Positions 1-7,222 are shown, counted from the stretch's first letter. The stretch is 15,680 bases of DNA from JANXVV01 sp038230975 (GCA_038230975.1 JBBRMF010000110.1:1-15680); one strand, 5' to 3'. A program made the numbers and translations. The notes: generated from the sequence alone by a model not told the origin.

Positions 1-806
1 GAGTGGAGGTCGTTTCATCGGCGAACCTGATTCAGTTGACGATCGCGCGCTGGTCGGTGGATGCGTTTCATGCACACATGCGGGCGAGTGATGTGACTGC
101 GGAGGCGATGCGCGGGGCGTTTGATTTGATTCGACGAAGGCATGCAGCGCACGAGCACGTGGATGAATTCCAGGTGCAGCAATTCATTCTGAATCAGTTC
201 AAAGCGAATCGACTGGAGACGGTGGATCCGCCGATCGTGGCGGCCAATGCGCATGGCGGTGATCCGCATTTTGAAGTGTCGCCGAAAAGTCCGGCGGCGA
301 TTCATCCTGGGGATTGGGTGCTGATCGACTTGTGGGCGCGCGTGCCGGGGGATGTGAATGTGTATTCGGATATCACGTGGGTCGGGTATTGCGGGCAAGA
401 AATTCCCGAGAGGCACCAGCGGGCGTACGAAGCGGTGATCGGCGCGCGGGATGCTTCACTGGAGTGCGCCAAAGCGGCATGGCAATCAGGTACTGCGGTG
501 CAAGGCTGGCAACTGGATGAAGCGGCGCGGCAGGTGTTTATCGCTGCCGGCTACGAGCCCAATATTCGCCATCGCACGGGTCATAGTTTGAGCCCGGGGC
601 CAAAAGTTCATGGACTCGGAATGAATCTCGATAACCTGGAGACGCGCGATACGCGATTGATGTTGTCGGGGATTGGGTTCACGATTGAACCGGCGCTCTA
701 CTTCCCGGATTTTGGGGTGAGATCGGAGATCAATGTGTTTGTCGATCCCAAGGATGGGCCGTTGGTGACGAGTTCGTTGCAGAGGGAGATAGTGCGGATG
801 GGTTGA
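1..806 (+). CDS. M24-family metallopeptidase (Xaa-Pro aminopeptidase/dipeptidase-like), 5'-partial
   Basis: C-terminal part of a pita-bread fold (M24) metallopeptidase, probably cytoplasmic, removing N-terminal residues next to proline or cleaving X-Pro dipeptides. Numbered from the GTG at base 3, the five expected metal ligands are all present: D109 (in LIDLW), D123 (in YSDIT), H194 (in RTGHSLS), E229 (in FTIEP) and E242 (in RSEIN), so the catalytic core looks intact. The frame is open to the window edge. The first visible residues (EVVSSANLIQ) resemble the junction between the N-terminal creatinase-type domain and the catalytic domain, so I infer that roughly the first third of the gene lies outside the window and that the GTG is not the true start. 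It converges on the aat-like gene, with a palindromic repeat between the two stops. Exact substrate specificity cannot be told from sequence. Confidence 0.85.
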   Translation, partial: VEVVSSANLIQLTIARWSVDAFHAHMRASDVTAEAMRGAFDLIRRRHAAHEHVDEFQVQQFILNQFKANRLETVDPPIVAANAHGGDPHFEVSPKSPAAIHPGDWVLIDLWARVPGDVNVYSDITWVGYCGQEIPERHQRAYEAVIGARDASLECAKAAWQSGTAVQGWQLDEAARQVFIAAGYEPNIRHRTGHSLSPGPKVHGLGMNLDNLETRDTRLMLSGIGFTIEPALYFPDFGVRSEINVFVDPKDGPLVTSSLQREIVRMG

Positions 807-809
807 ACA

Positions 810-879
810 GGTGGCGTGGGCGTCTCGCCCGCGTTTCTTTTTCAAATTAGAAGAACACGGGCGAAACGCCCGTGCCACC
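810..879. repeat. Nested palindromic repeat, family A (full copy)
   Basis: Two inverted arms (810-835 and 854-879) match at 22 of 26 positions; all four differences are G-T/T-G type and would still pair as wobble in RNA. Each arm also folds on itself: the left one has CGTGGGCG and CGCCCGCG around TCT, the right one CACGGGCG and CGCCCGTG around a 3-base loop. It fills the gap between two convergent genes (M24 stop at 806, aat stop at 882), where it could act as a two-way transcript end. There is no T-run, so a classical intrinsic terminator is not claimed. Confidence 0.85.
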
Positions 880-881
880 GC

Positions 882-1607
882 TCACGACGCTTTCTTGAGG
901 CGGCGGCTCAGGGCGTGGGCGAAACGGGTGATGGGAAGTTGGAGTCGCACGCCGAGCGGTAAGGCGGGGGCGGGGTATTTTTCGGAGAGCGAGGGTGCCA
1001 GTTTCCGCATGTCGCGCAGGATTTCCTCGAAACGCCATTGGGGGACGGTTTCAGCACCGAAGCGTTGGAAGAACGTGTTGGCGTGATTCACATCGACGAC
1101 TTTAAAGCCACGGTCTTTTAGCAGCAAACACGTCTGGACATACGCCGCTTTGCTGGAATTATCGAGGATGTGATACATCGATTCGATGGTCATCAGACCG
1201 CCCATCTGGATGCCGAAAGCGCCGCCAACGACCCGGCCATACTGCCAGCATTCAAAGCTGTGGGCATGTCCCATGAAGTGCAGTTGCATGAAGGCTTCGA
1301 ACAGATGCGGTGTGATCCAGGTGGCCCCCTGCCGGGTGGTATCGGCGCAGCCATTCAGTACCTGTTCAAAGGATTGATTGAACTTAATTTCAAAACGGGG
1401 GTCAAAGATATCGCGCTTCTGCTTTTTGCCGATGTGAAGTTTGTCGAGCCATTGGATGCCGCGATGAGAATACTTTCGCCAGCGGATGGGACCGGTGGGC
1501 CCTTCGCCGGTGAAACAGGGATACCACCCGGCGTGGTAACGACGCAGCACCTCATTCACTCCGGGGCGAATATCCTCAGCCGGAACGCGGGCCAATTGCA
1601 TCGACAT
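882..1607 (-). CDS. aat: Divergent leucyl/phenylalanyl-tRNA-protein transferase (Aat-like)
   Basis: Aat moves Leu or Phe from tRNA to proteins with N-terminal Lys/Arg, marking them for ClpS-ClpAP. The 241-aa product matches the family through a TWIT motif (residues 96-99), GHAHSFE (113-119), GG-x-FGIQMGG, IESM with the conserved Glu at 142, a SSKAA segment (151-155), and a VVDVN...FGAE segment (170-186). Two features are unusual. The family's WWSPDPR-type motif is replaced by RWRKYSHRG (42-50). The position of E. coli Gln188, in the D-x-Q motif and reported to matter for catalysis, is Asn174. A basic C-terminal tail (RRLKKAS) is present. The start at 1607 is followed by a second Met two codons later; neither has a clear Shine-Dalgarno. 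The gene starts 45 bases after the exported-protein gene and may be co-transcribed with it. Family membership is confident; unchanged enzyme activity is not. Confidence 0.8.
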   Translation of the reverse strand: MSMQLARVPAEDIRPGVNEVLRRYHAGWYPCFTGEGPTGPIRWRKYSHRGIQWLDKLHIGKKQKRDIFDPRFEIKFNQSFEQVLNGCADTTRQGATWITPHLFEAFMQLHFMGHAHSFECWQYGRVVGGAFGIQMGGLMTIESMYHILDNSSKAAYVQTCLLLKDRGFKVVDVNHANTFFQRFGAETVPQWRFEEILRDMRKLAPSLSEKYPAPALPLGVRLQLPITRFAHALSRRLKKAS

Positions 1608-1619
1608 ATTTTGATTATC

Positions 1620-1639
1620 GGGAAATGCCTCGATTTCCC
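1620..1639 (-). promoter_or_regulatory. Small hairpin just upstream of the aat-like start
   Basis: A perfect 7-bp inverted repeat (GGGAAAT and ATTTCCC around a 6-base loop) lies 12 bases before the aat-like start codon and 13 bases after the stop of the upstream gene. No T-run follows on the minus strand, so it is not a standard terminator. It could limit read-through, stabilise an mRNA end or modulate aat translation; that is inference only. Confidence 0.35.
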
Positions 1640-1652
1640 TCGAATTTGTTTT

Positions 1653-2333
1653 TCATTTACCGGAAAGTGCGGCATCCAAGGCACTGGCCTGCTTTGCATT
1701 CAGCAGTTTGTGAATCTGGAGGATGGCGGTGTGAATGGCATCAGCAGAATCGCCATCGGTTTTTCCACCGGCTTTTTGCGAGGCATCCTTCGCAAGTGTT
1801 TTGGCTTGCGAAAGAATCGGGCCGCTTAAGCCGGCTTTGGTCAGGAGGTTCACATAGGCATCCGGCGTTCGAGTGATTTGGCCGATCTCGGCGTTCAAGA
1901 TCGTTACGCGTTTGGAGATTTTATCTTTGACGTCGGAATGGGCGGCGAAGTATTGGGCGGATTCATCATCGGCGGCGTTGATGGCGGCAACGGCGGCGGC
2001 GACTTTTGCTTTAACACCGGAGGCGGCACGAAGGCTATCGAGCCCCGCCTTGGTCGCGGTTTCCTGTCGATCGTAGATGGCACCGACCGCATCTTTAATA
2101 TCGGATAGACTTGCATCATCGGACAGCGCAAGCCGGGAGACTTTGATTCCCGCCAAAGCCAGGGTTGCGCTCACTTGCGCCTTGGAGGCGTCGGCATTGG
2201 ATGCGGCGGCGGGAGCCTTGGTTTCCGTGGAATCAGCCGGCTTTTTCTTGGCCAACGCCGGAGAAACGAAAAAAAATCCGGCAAAAAGCCCGGTGGCTAG
2301 CAACGGCAAAATGGATGTGCGGGACAACTTCAT
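1653..2333 (-). CDS. Exported alanine-rich helical protein of unknown function
   Basis: A 226-aa protein with a clear Sec signal peptide: MKLSR, a hydrophobic stretch to about residue 24, then SPALA before a KKK cluster, so cleavage near residue 28 is likely. The mature part begins with a low-complexity Lys/Ala/Pro linker (29-50) and is then largely helical, rich in Ala, Lys and Asp, with no Cys. It ends in LNAKQASALDAAL, which loosely recalls the LTxxQ-type helices of periplasmic Spy/CpxP-like proteins; that likeness is weak. I do not recognise the family. The gene lies between glmS (140 bp upstream on the same strand) and the aat-like gene (45 bp downstream). The start follows from the signal peptide; no Shine-Dalgarno is seen before it. 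Likely location is the periplasm. Confidence 0.75.
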   Translation of the reverse strand: MKLSRTSILPLLATGLFAGFFFVSPALAKKKPADSTETKAPAAASNADASKAQVSATLALAGIKVSRLALSDDASLSDIKDAVGAIYDRQETATKAGLDSLRAASGVKAKVAAAVAAINAADDESAQYFAAHSDVKDKISKRVTILNAEIGQITRTPDAYVNLLTKAGLSGPILSQAKTLAKDASQKAGGKTDGDSADAIHTAILQIHKLLNAKQASALDAALSGK

Positions 2334-2419
2334 AATGGATTAGACCGTAGAGAGGCCAGTTGGTTAGTCACTCCGCCAAACGTCGGGAAGCAAACTGGAT
2401 CGTCCGATAAAAAGCGGAA

Positions 2420-2463
2420 CCCTCACACTAACCCTCCCCCCCTGCGTAAATGGAGGGAGGGAA
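2420..2463. repeat. CCCTCAC...CCCTCC type intergenic repeat with hairpin
   Basis: Just downstream of the glmS stop lies an imperfect inverted repeat: a C-rich arm at 2432-2442 (CCCTCCCCCCC) and a G-rich arm at 2452-2461 (GGAGGGAGGG), preceded by ACCCTCACACTAACC. The layout resembles a dispersed intergenic repeat style (CCCTCACCCTAACCCTC plus G-rich complement) known from many GC-rich genomes. No T-run follows, so a terminator role for glmS is only possible. Confidence 0.45.
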
Positions 2464-2472
2464 CCAGAGGAT

Positions 2473-4344
2473 TTATTCTACCGTGACGCTCTTGGCGAGG
2501 TTGCGCGGTTTGTCGACGTTGCAGCCGCGGGCCACGGCGGCGTGGTACGCCAACAGTTGTAAAGGCATTACCGTCAACAGGGGTTGCAGCGGTTCGAGTG
2601 TGTGCGGAACGTAAACGACGTGATCGCTATATCGCTGGATTTGCGTGTCACCTTGTGTGGCAACGACGATTACTTCACCGCCGCGCGCCCGGACTTCTTC
2701 GATGTTACTGATCACCTTGTCGTATTGACTGCCCTGGGTGGCGATAAAGACGACGGGCATTCCCTTGCTGATGAGTGCGATCGGGCCGTGTTTCATCTCG
2801 GCAGCGGGCATGCCCTCGGCGTGAATGTAGCTGATTTCCTTGAGCTTCAACGCCCCTTCCAGCGCGATCGGATAGTGATAGCCACGACCCAGGAACAACC
2901 AGTTTTCTTTCTCGCAGAACTTGCGGGCGTACTCGGCAATTTGACCGCTTTGCTCCAGCACGGTCTTCATTTGTTCGGGAATGTTGCTAAGAGCTTCGAT
3001 CAGTTCCTGTGTCTGATGTTGACTCGTGAGCTTTCGACGGCCGAGGAACAATGCCAGCATCGCCAGCACCGTGCATTGGCAAGTGAAGGCTTTGGTTGAA
3101 GCGACACCGATTTCCGGACCGGCGTGCAGATAGATGCCGGCATCCACCTCACGGGCGATCGTCGAGCCGACAACGTTTACCACGCCAAGCGCCATGGCAC
3201 CTTTGTCTTTTGCTTCGCGAAGCGCGGCCAGGGTGTCGGCGGTTTCACCGGATTGGCTGATAGCCACCAGCACCGTGCCTTCTTCGACGATCGGATTGCG
3301 ATATCGGAATTCGCTGGCGTAGGTGCATTCGGCGGGTACTTTGGCGATGTCTTCCAGCATGTAGTCACCGACCAGACCGGCATGCCATGCAGTGCCTTGT
3401 CCGGTGAACACAAAACGACGAGCGCGGACCAGATCACGGCCCATATCCGAAACACCCCCGAGCACGATGCGACCTTCACGGGCATCGACGCGACCGCGCA
3501 GGCAGTTCGCCACGGCTGTCGGTTGCTCGAAGATTTCCTTGAGCATGAAGTGTTCGTAGTCGCCAAGCTCATATTCTTCGAGTTTATTTTCCAGTTCGGA
3601 AATGACCGGCGAAACCTCAATGTCATCGATCGTAGTCGTGCGGAAACTGCCGGGTTTGAGCACGGCCATCTCGTTGTCGTTCAAGTAGACGACCTGCGTG
3701 GTGTGCTCGACGATCGCGCTTGCATCGGAGGCCACCACATATTCATCCGCCCCGATACCGATGATGAGCGGGCTGCCCTTTCGGGCGACGACCAGCGTAT
3801 CGGGTTCATCCTTGCAGGCGACCGCGATGCCGTACGTTCCTTCGATCTCATGCAGAGCCGCTTGTACCGCGCGTTGCAAAAGCGAGGTTCCCGCCGGGAG
3901 ATGATCACGCTCTTTTAAGTCGGCGTACACATCACCGATGAGCATCGCCAACACTTCGGTGTCGGTTTGGCTTTTGAAGGTGTGGCCTTTGTCGGTCAGA
4001 AACTTTTTGAGAACGACATAGTTTTCAATGATGCCGTTGTGAACGACGGCGATATGGCCATCATCACTGGTGTGCGGGTGGGCGTTGGCTTCCGTCGGCG
4101 CGCCGTGGGTGGCCCAGCGGGTGTGGGCCATACCGATTTTTGCAGGCGGGAGCGGGTCGGCGTTTTCGATGCTTTCTTCAAGCACACTGATCCGCCCTAC
4201 CGCGCGGCGTATATGCATCTTGCCGGAATCGTCAATGACGGCGATACCGGCGGAGTCATAACCGCGATATTCCAGACGTTTGAGGCCTTCGATGAGCAGG
4301 GGCTGACAGATCTTGCGACCGACGTAAGCGATAATTCCGCACAT
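2473..4344 (-). CDS. glmS: Glutamine--fructose-6-phosphate aminotransferase (isomerizing)
   Basis: GlmS makes glucosamine-6-phosphate from fructose-6-phosphate and glutamine, the first step toward UDP-GlcNAc for peptidoglycan and lipopolysaccharide; cytoplasmic homodimer. The 623-aa protein is full length. It begins MCGIIAYVG with the Cys2 nucleophile of the Ntn-type glutaminase domain (about 1-230) and has HTRWATHG (R76) and HNGIIENY (N103-G104) for glutamine binding. Two SIS sugar-isomerase domains follow (about 290-430 and 465-605), including SQSGETADT, ASTKAFT and AEGMPAAEMKHGP. It ends NLAKSVTVE, carrying the conserved C-terminal Lys. The start is fixed by the obligatory Met-Cys and supported by a GGAG at 4352-4355, 7 bases upstream. 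I saw no glmS-ribozyme-like core in the leader. It appears to head a minus-strand group with the exported protein and the aat-like gene. Confidence 0.97.
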   Translation of the reverse strand: MCGIIAYVGRKICQPLLIEGLKRLEYRGYDSAGIAVIDDSGKMHIRRAVGRISVLEESIENADPLPPAKIGMAHTRWATHGAPTEANAHPHTSDDGHIAVVHNGIIENYVVLKKFLTDKGHTFKSQTDTEVLAMLIGDVYADLKERDHLPAGTSLLQRAVQAALHEIEGTYGIAVACKDEPDTLVVARKGSPLIIGIGADEYVVASDASAIVEHTTQVVYLNDNEMAVLKPGSFRTTTIDDIEVSPVISELENKLEEYELGDYEHFMLKEIFEQPTAVANCLRGRVDAREGRIVLGGVSDMGRDLVRARRFVFTGQGTAWHAGLVGDYMLEDIAKVPAECTYASEFRYRNPIVEEGTVLVAISQSGETADTLAALREAKDKGAMALGVVNVVGSTIAREVDAGIYLHAGPEIGVASTKAFTCQCTVLAMLALFLGRRKLTSQHQTQELIEALSNIPEQMKTVLEQSGQIAEYARKFCEKENWLFLGRGYHYPIALEGALKLKEISYIHAEGMPAAEMKHGPIALISKGMPVVFIATQGSQYDKVISNIEEVRARGGEVIVVATQGDTQIQRYSDHVVYVPHTLEPLQPLLTVMPLQLLAYHAAVARGCNVDKPRNLAKSVTVE

Positions 4345-4390
4345 GAGCAGTCTCCGTTTGTCTGAAATTCGTCATTCGCCGATCCGAAGC

Positions 4391-4409
4391 CATCGGCGGG
4401 ACGCCGATG
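4391..4409. repeat. Single-arm copy of palindromic family A
   Basis: A perfect 8-bp hairpin: CATCGGCG, loop GGA, CGCCGATG. Read on the minus strand with its flank it is AGGTAGCATCGGCGTCCC..., matching the family A arm. Bases differ at two stem positions from other copies, but both partners change so pairing is kept. Only one arm is present. It lies 46 bases upstream of the glmS start. Confidence 0.6.
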
Positions 4410-4528
4410 CTACCTTGGGCAACCTGAGCTAGACGTACCATTTATCGGATCGGTTCACCCTAAACTCAAGTTGGACGGCGAGTGAGTGTCTGGATTATCG
4501 GGCGAAAACGGAAAAGAATCAATGCGGC

Positions 4529-4693
4529 ATGTTGAATGAGCAAGAAACGATTGAGAGGCCCGATGCCATCCCGAATCCTGTGGTGGAGTTCGGCCTGCAC
4601 CTTCCTAACGGAACGCCGGTCAAGGCGATCTGGGCATGGCTCGCGGCGGACCAGACCGCTACACTCGTAACGATGCCGTACTATGATGGGTGA
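4529..4693 (+). CDS. Small hypothetical protein (54 aa), first of a coupled pair
   Basis: An ATG-to-TGA frame of 54 codons that I read directly. It starts MLNEQETIERPDAI, has the core NPVVEFGLHLPNG (16-28), then a hydrophobic stretch KAIWAWLAA (32-40), and ends PYYDG. Composition is that of a normal soluble protein rather than of antisense shadow; the opposite-strand frame here is rich in Arg, His and Ile, as shadows are. The stop lies in TATGATGGGTGA, which also contains two candidate starts of the next frame, so the two genes overlap by 8 or 11 bases and are probably translationally coupled. There is no strong Shine-Dalgarno (a purine run GGAAAAG lies at 4510-4516, a little far). I do not recognise the family. 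Confidence 0.55.
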   Translation: MLNEQETIERPDAIPNPVVEFGLHLPNGTPVKAIWAWLAADQTATLVTMPYYDG

Positions 4694-4922
4694 ACCCATG
4701 GCGATTCAAGGTAAACGAGTCAAAATAGACCGATGGATTTATGCGGCACAATGCGTGGTGAAGGTTCAGGTCGACGCGATCATCCCCGATGCCGATCCAT
4801 CGGAACCTTGCCTTGAGCCCCAAGTGCTGCAATTCCTTGATGATCTCCAGGACAAGGCCGATCGCGGACTGATCGGCGAGTTGGCGAAAGCAGGCGAGGT
4901 CTACGTCCGCCGCTCGGCATGA
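4683..4922 (+). CDS. Small hypothetical protein (79 aa), second of a coupled pair
   Basis: A 79-aa frame with starts possible at 4683, 4686 or 4698. I list the longest; those at 4683 and 4686 overlap the stop of the 54-aa gene. The start of the protein is basic (IQGKRVKIDRWIYAAQ), followed by a beta-like stretch (CVVKVQVDAIIP), an acidic loop (DADPSEPCLEP), and a helix (VLQFLDDLQDKADRGLIGELAKAGEVYVRR). The mix of helix and strand and the balanced charges suggest a real small cytosolic protein. No family is recognised. Its neighbour and likely partner is the 54-aa protein. A ribosome terminating at 4691-4693 could reinitiate on any of the three ATGs. No signal peptide or membrane segment. Confidence 0.6.
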   Translation: MMGEPMAIQGKRVKIDRWIYAAQCVVKVQVDAIIPDADPSEPCLEPQVLQFLDDLQDKADRGLIGELAKAGEVYVRRSA

Positions 4923-5242
4923 GGGTTCATCCTCGAAAAAATTCGGACACCGCGCATCGGAAACCCGGTAAGTGCGGTTCGACGTTTAATTCCTGTTTGC
5001 CAGCGAGGTGGCGCATCCGGCCGGAAAACGGTGACCGTTTCGAAAACGGGTTCGAGTAACAGGACAACTTTTGTACGCGATTCCAGGTATTCCTGCCGGG
5101 TGCCACGGGTCGCGATACTCCGAGACCTGTGCGTGTCGTGCGTTTAAAGACACGGGTCTGGGAGTACCGCGACCCGTGGCACTTGAAATCTCGGAACTCA
5201 ATAAGACTTTCTGCGGTGCTATTTAGAGCAAGGATGGATGCC
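4923..5242. other. Gene-free stretch with palindromes
   Basis: No convincing coding frame on either strand. It holds a perfect 15-base palindrome, AAACGGTGACCGTTT, at 5026-5040 and a long family B inverted repeat at 5100-5182. The final 50 bases are A/T-richer and lead into the 139-aa gene; a TGCTATTTA at 5217-5225 could be an extended -10, but I see no matching -35. Otherwise nothing is recognised. Confidence 0.5.
5100..5182. repeat. Nested palindromic repeat, family B (full copy)
   Basis: Arms at 5100-5131 and 5151-5182 are inverted copies matching at 29 of 32 positions, beginning GTGCCACGGGTCGCG, with a 19-base spacer. Each arm also folds on itself: the right arm has CACGGGTC and GACCCGTG (perfect 8 bp) around a 12-base loop; the left arm has the same with one wobble-type change. 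It lies 60 bases upstream of the 139-aa protein gene. Confidence 0.85.
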
Positions 5243-5662
5243 ATGGCTTTAGTGATGATCGTGACTCTTGAAAAAGTTCTACCGGATGCCTTGGCGGCGT
5301 ACGCGAAGACCAAATCGGGCAAAGCACTCGCGCGCGAAGCGGATCGGATCGACAGCGCCGCGCGGCGTCGAAGTGTGACACCATTGACCTCATTGCTGTC
5401 GGAAAATCCGGCTGTTCTGGCGGCGCAGATGCAGGCGGAAGGATTTGACCCGACCAAAATGCGGCTGCCGGCCGAGCAGTGGTTTGCGGCGGCGGACGGG
5501 CTGAAGACGGTTCGCGCGCTGATCGAACATATCACGGCAAACCTGAATGATTTCAAGCAACCGAATCTAATCCTGAAAGACTTGAAAGCAGTTGAGGCAT
5601 TGCTGACTCAGGCAGAAGCGGCGGGGGCGCGGTTTCATATGACCAAGGCGGTTGTCGAATGA
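5243..5662 (+). CDS. Hypothetical protein, 139 aa, helical
   Basis: Predicted cytosolic protein starting MALVMIVTLEKVLP. It has a helical region with AYAKTKSGKALAREAD (18-33), then TPLTSLLSENPAVLAAQMQ, a conserved-looking patch GFDPTKMRLPAEQWF (68-82), and a DGLKTVRALIEHI helix near residues 86-98. The rest is also helical, ending RFHMTKAVVE. The pattern of Pro/Trp patches between helices looks like a real folded domain, but I cannot name it. The start at 5243 is chosen because AAGGA (5230-5234) sits 8 bases upstream; an in-frame ATG at 5234 is the alternative, and still earlier codons run into the family B repeat. It converges on fliC with a family A repeat between the two genes. Flagellar relevance is not indicated beyond position. 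Confidence 0.75.
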   Translation: MALVMIVTLEKVLPDALAAYAKTKSGKALAREADRIDSAARRRSVTPLTSLLSENPAVLAAQMQAEGFDPTKMRLPAEQWFAAADGLKTVRALIEHITANLNDFKQPNLILKDLKAVEALLTQAEAAGARFHMTKAVVE

Positions 5663-5664
5663 AG

Positions 5665-5725
5665 GTGGCATGGGCGTCTCGCCCGTGCATTTCGTCGAAC
5701 CGCACGGGCGGGACGCCCATGCCAT
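5665..5725. repeat. Nested palindromic repeat, family A (full copy)
   Basis: Arms at 5665-5688 and 5702-5725 match as inverted repeats at 22 of 24 positions, starting GTGGCATGGGCGTC. Each arm contains its own mini-hairpin (CATGGGCG and CGCCCGTG, one T-G pair). It begins 2 bases after the stop of the 139-aa gene and ends 34 bases from the fliC stop, so it occupies the convergent 3' ends of both genes. Confidence 0.85.
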
Positions 5726-5759
5726 AACTTTCACTTCAACGAGCCAGGTGGCTTAGGTT

Positions 5760-7193
5760 TTACCGGCCTTGCAACAGCGTCAACACGCTTTGCGGTGTGC
5801 TGTTCGCGGTTGCCAAAACGCTTGTGCCGGCTTGCGATAGAATCTGCGCTCGAGTGAGGTTTGATGTTTCGACCGCGAAATTGGCGTCGCGAATACTGCT
5901 TTCGCTGCTGGTGACGTTCTCGAGGGCAACACCCAGGCTCGTCGCATTGGTTTGAAGAATATTTTTCTCGAAAGCGCCAAGTCTGCCGCGCAACACGGCC
6001 ACCTGACTGATCGCCAATTCCAGCACTGCACTGGCTTGCTCCGCCTTGCCATTCACCAGCGCGCTTTTACCCCCGGTGACCAGATCGCTGAGAAGCCCGA
6101 TCCCCGTGTCACCAAGTCGGCTGGCGGCAACGGATTGAATTCCGATGCTGACCTGATCGTTGCTTCCGACTTGCGCGCCAAGCTGAAACAGCGCCCCGCC
6201 GCCGGTGACGACGAAACTGGTTTGGTTTTGCCCGAAGGTTTTATCGAGCGTCAGATCCAGATCCAGCGAGCTGGTATTCACCTTGAGACTCAACCCGTCT
6301 GCGGTGGTGACGGCTCCGTTCACAGTCGCCACGGCATCACGGCCGACGACACGTTTTTTCGCCGCGCCAGTGGAATCAACCGTGGCAAAGCTTCCACCTT
6401 GCGTCTGCACACTGACGAACTGCTTTGAGCCAAATCCGCTGCTGACAAAATCCACACCGCTGGCTGCGTTGGCGGGATTGATGAGTTTAGCGGCCACGCC
6501 GGTGGTGTCAGAAATACGATTCACCGCGAACGCGATCGCGGATGCCGGAGTGCCACTGATAAAGCTCAGCGTCTGCACGCCGTTATTGCCGGCAATTTCC
6601 AGCGTCACCGAGCTAAGCACAGTGGCAGCGCGAAACTGAAGATCGGCGGTTCGCGCGCTGGTGATGACATTCACGTCGACTGGAATATTGGGGTTCGCCC
6701 CGAAGTTGGCGTGCGAGATATGCAGGGCGGTGACGGCACTGCCAGCAACACCACTGGTGAGATAGTCGAGGCTGCCGTCGATTAAATGCAGTCCTGCGAA
6801 AGTGGTATTACTGCTGATTCGAGTGATGCTTTCGACGGCGGAATCGACCTGCAGTTGATTGGCTCTGATTTCATCCGGCGACAGCGCGCCGCTGTTGGCC
6901 GCCTGAACGACGAGGCTCTTGATGTTCAACAGGAGATTGGCCACTTCGCTCAGCGCGCCCTCGGTGGTGCTGATGACGTTGCCGGCGCGGGACGAGTTGT
7001 CGATCGCCTGGTTGATCCCGCTGATTTCGCTGCGCAGGCCTTCGCTGGCGATCAGACCGGCCGGATCATCCGCGCCGCGATTGATCCGCAAACCGCTGCT
7101 GAGCCGTTGCAGCGTATCGGCGAGCGTTTTCTGAGACGTGGCCAGCCCCCGCTGAGCCGTAAGGGAAGAGACGTTTGTATTAATTCGGGACAT
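5760..7193 (-). CDS. fliC: Flagellin
   Basis: Structural subunit of the flagellar filament, exported through the flagellar type III system and polymerised beyond FlgK/FlgL. The 477-aa protein has the conserved D0/D1 N-terminus (MSRINTNVSSLTAQRGL, then LSSGLRINRGADDPAGL at 31-47) and the matching C-terminus (residues 365-477: RGRLGAFEKNI, SSIRDANFAVE, ILSQAGTSVL), ending LTLLQGR. The middle (about 150-355) is variable and includes an IN-like stretch near 185-270. There is no Cys, as is usual for flagellins. The start at 7193 is chosen because it gives the canonical N-terminus and follows GGAGG (7200-7204) by 6 bases; a 25-codon upstream extension of the frame runs into leader hairpins and is rejected. 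It is last in the minus-strand flagellar group, 99 bp after csrA, and is probably under CsrA/FliW control. Confidence 0.97.
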   Translation of the reverse strand: MSRINTNVSSLTAQRGLATSQKTLADTLQRLSSGLRINRGADDPAGLIASEGLRSEISGINQAIDNSSRAGNVISTTEGALSEVANLLLNIKSLVVQAANSGALSPDEIRANQLQVDSAVESITRISSNTTFAGLHLIDGSLDYLTSGVAGSAVTALHISHANFGANPNIPVDVNVITSARTADLQFRAATVLSSVTLEIAGNNGVQTLSFISGTPASAIAFAVNRISDTTGVAAKLINPANAASGVDFVSSGFGSKQFVSVQTQGGSFATVDSTGAAKKRVVGRDAVATVNGAVTTADGLSLKVNTSSLDLDLTLDKTFGQNQTSFVVTGGGALFQLGAQVGSNDQVSIGIQSVAASRLGDTGIGLLSDLVTGGKSALVNGKAEQASAVLELAISQVAVLRGRLGAFEKNILQTNATSLGVALENVTSSESSIRDANFAVETSNLTRAQILSQAGTSVLATANSTPQSVLTLLQGR

Positions 7194-7199
7194 GCCCGG

Positions 7200-7206
7200 C
7201 CTCCAT
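7200..7206 (-). promoter_or_regulatory. fliC Shine-Dalgarno overlapping a CsrA-type ATGGA motif
   Basis: On the minus strand the bases read ATGGAGG, 6 bases before the fliC ATG. GGAGG is the Shine-Dalgarno, and ATGGA fits the A-N-GGA core that CsrA binds. In Bacillus subtilis one of two CsrA sites on hag mRNA overlaps the Shine-Dalgarno in the same way. CATG on either side (7204-7207 and the start region) could form a weak 4-bp stem that presents this sequence. Confidence 0.6.
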
Positions 7207-7222
7207 GAACGTGGCGATAGAG

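Noticed and set aside
811..1086. Plus-strand frame starting in the family A repeat
   Set aside because: Its N-terminus is repeat-encoded and the rest is antisense to the aat-like gene; repeat-derived peptides of this kind are a known source of false hypothetical proteins.
4471..4499. TTGGAC ... ATTATC as a promoter for the small coupled genes
   Set aside because: Both boxes match poorly; not distinguishable from chance.
4345..4528. Possible glmS ribozyme or riboswitch before glmS
   Set aside because: No ribozyme core or double pseudoknot pattern seen; the leader is short and holds only a repeat arm.
4927..5556. Long minus-strand open frame of 209 codons
   Set aside because: It runs antisense to the 139-aa gene and straight through the family B palindrome; composition is Ser/Arg rich without domain features.
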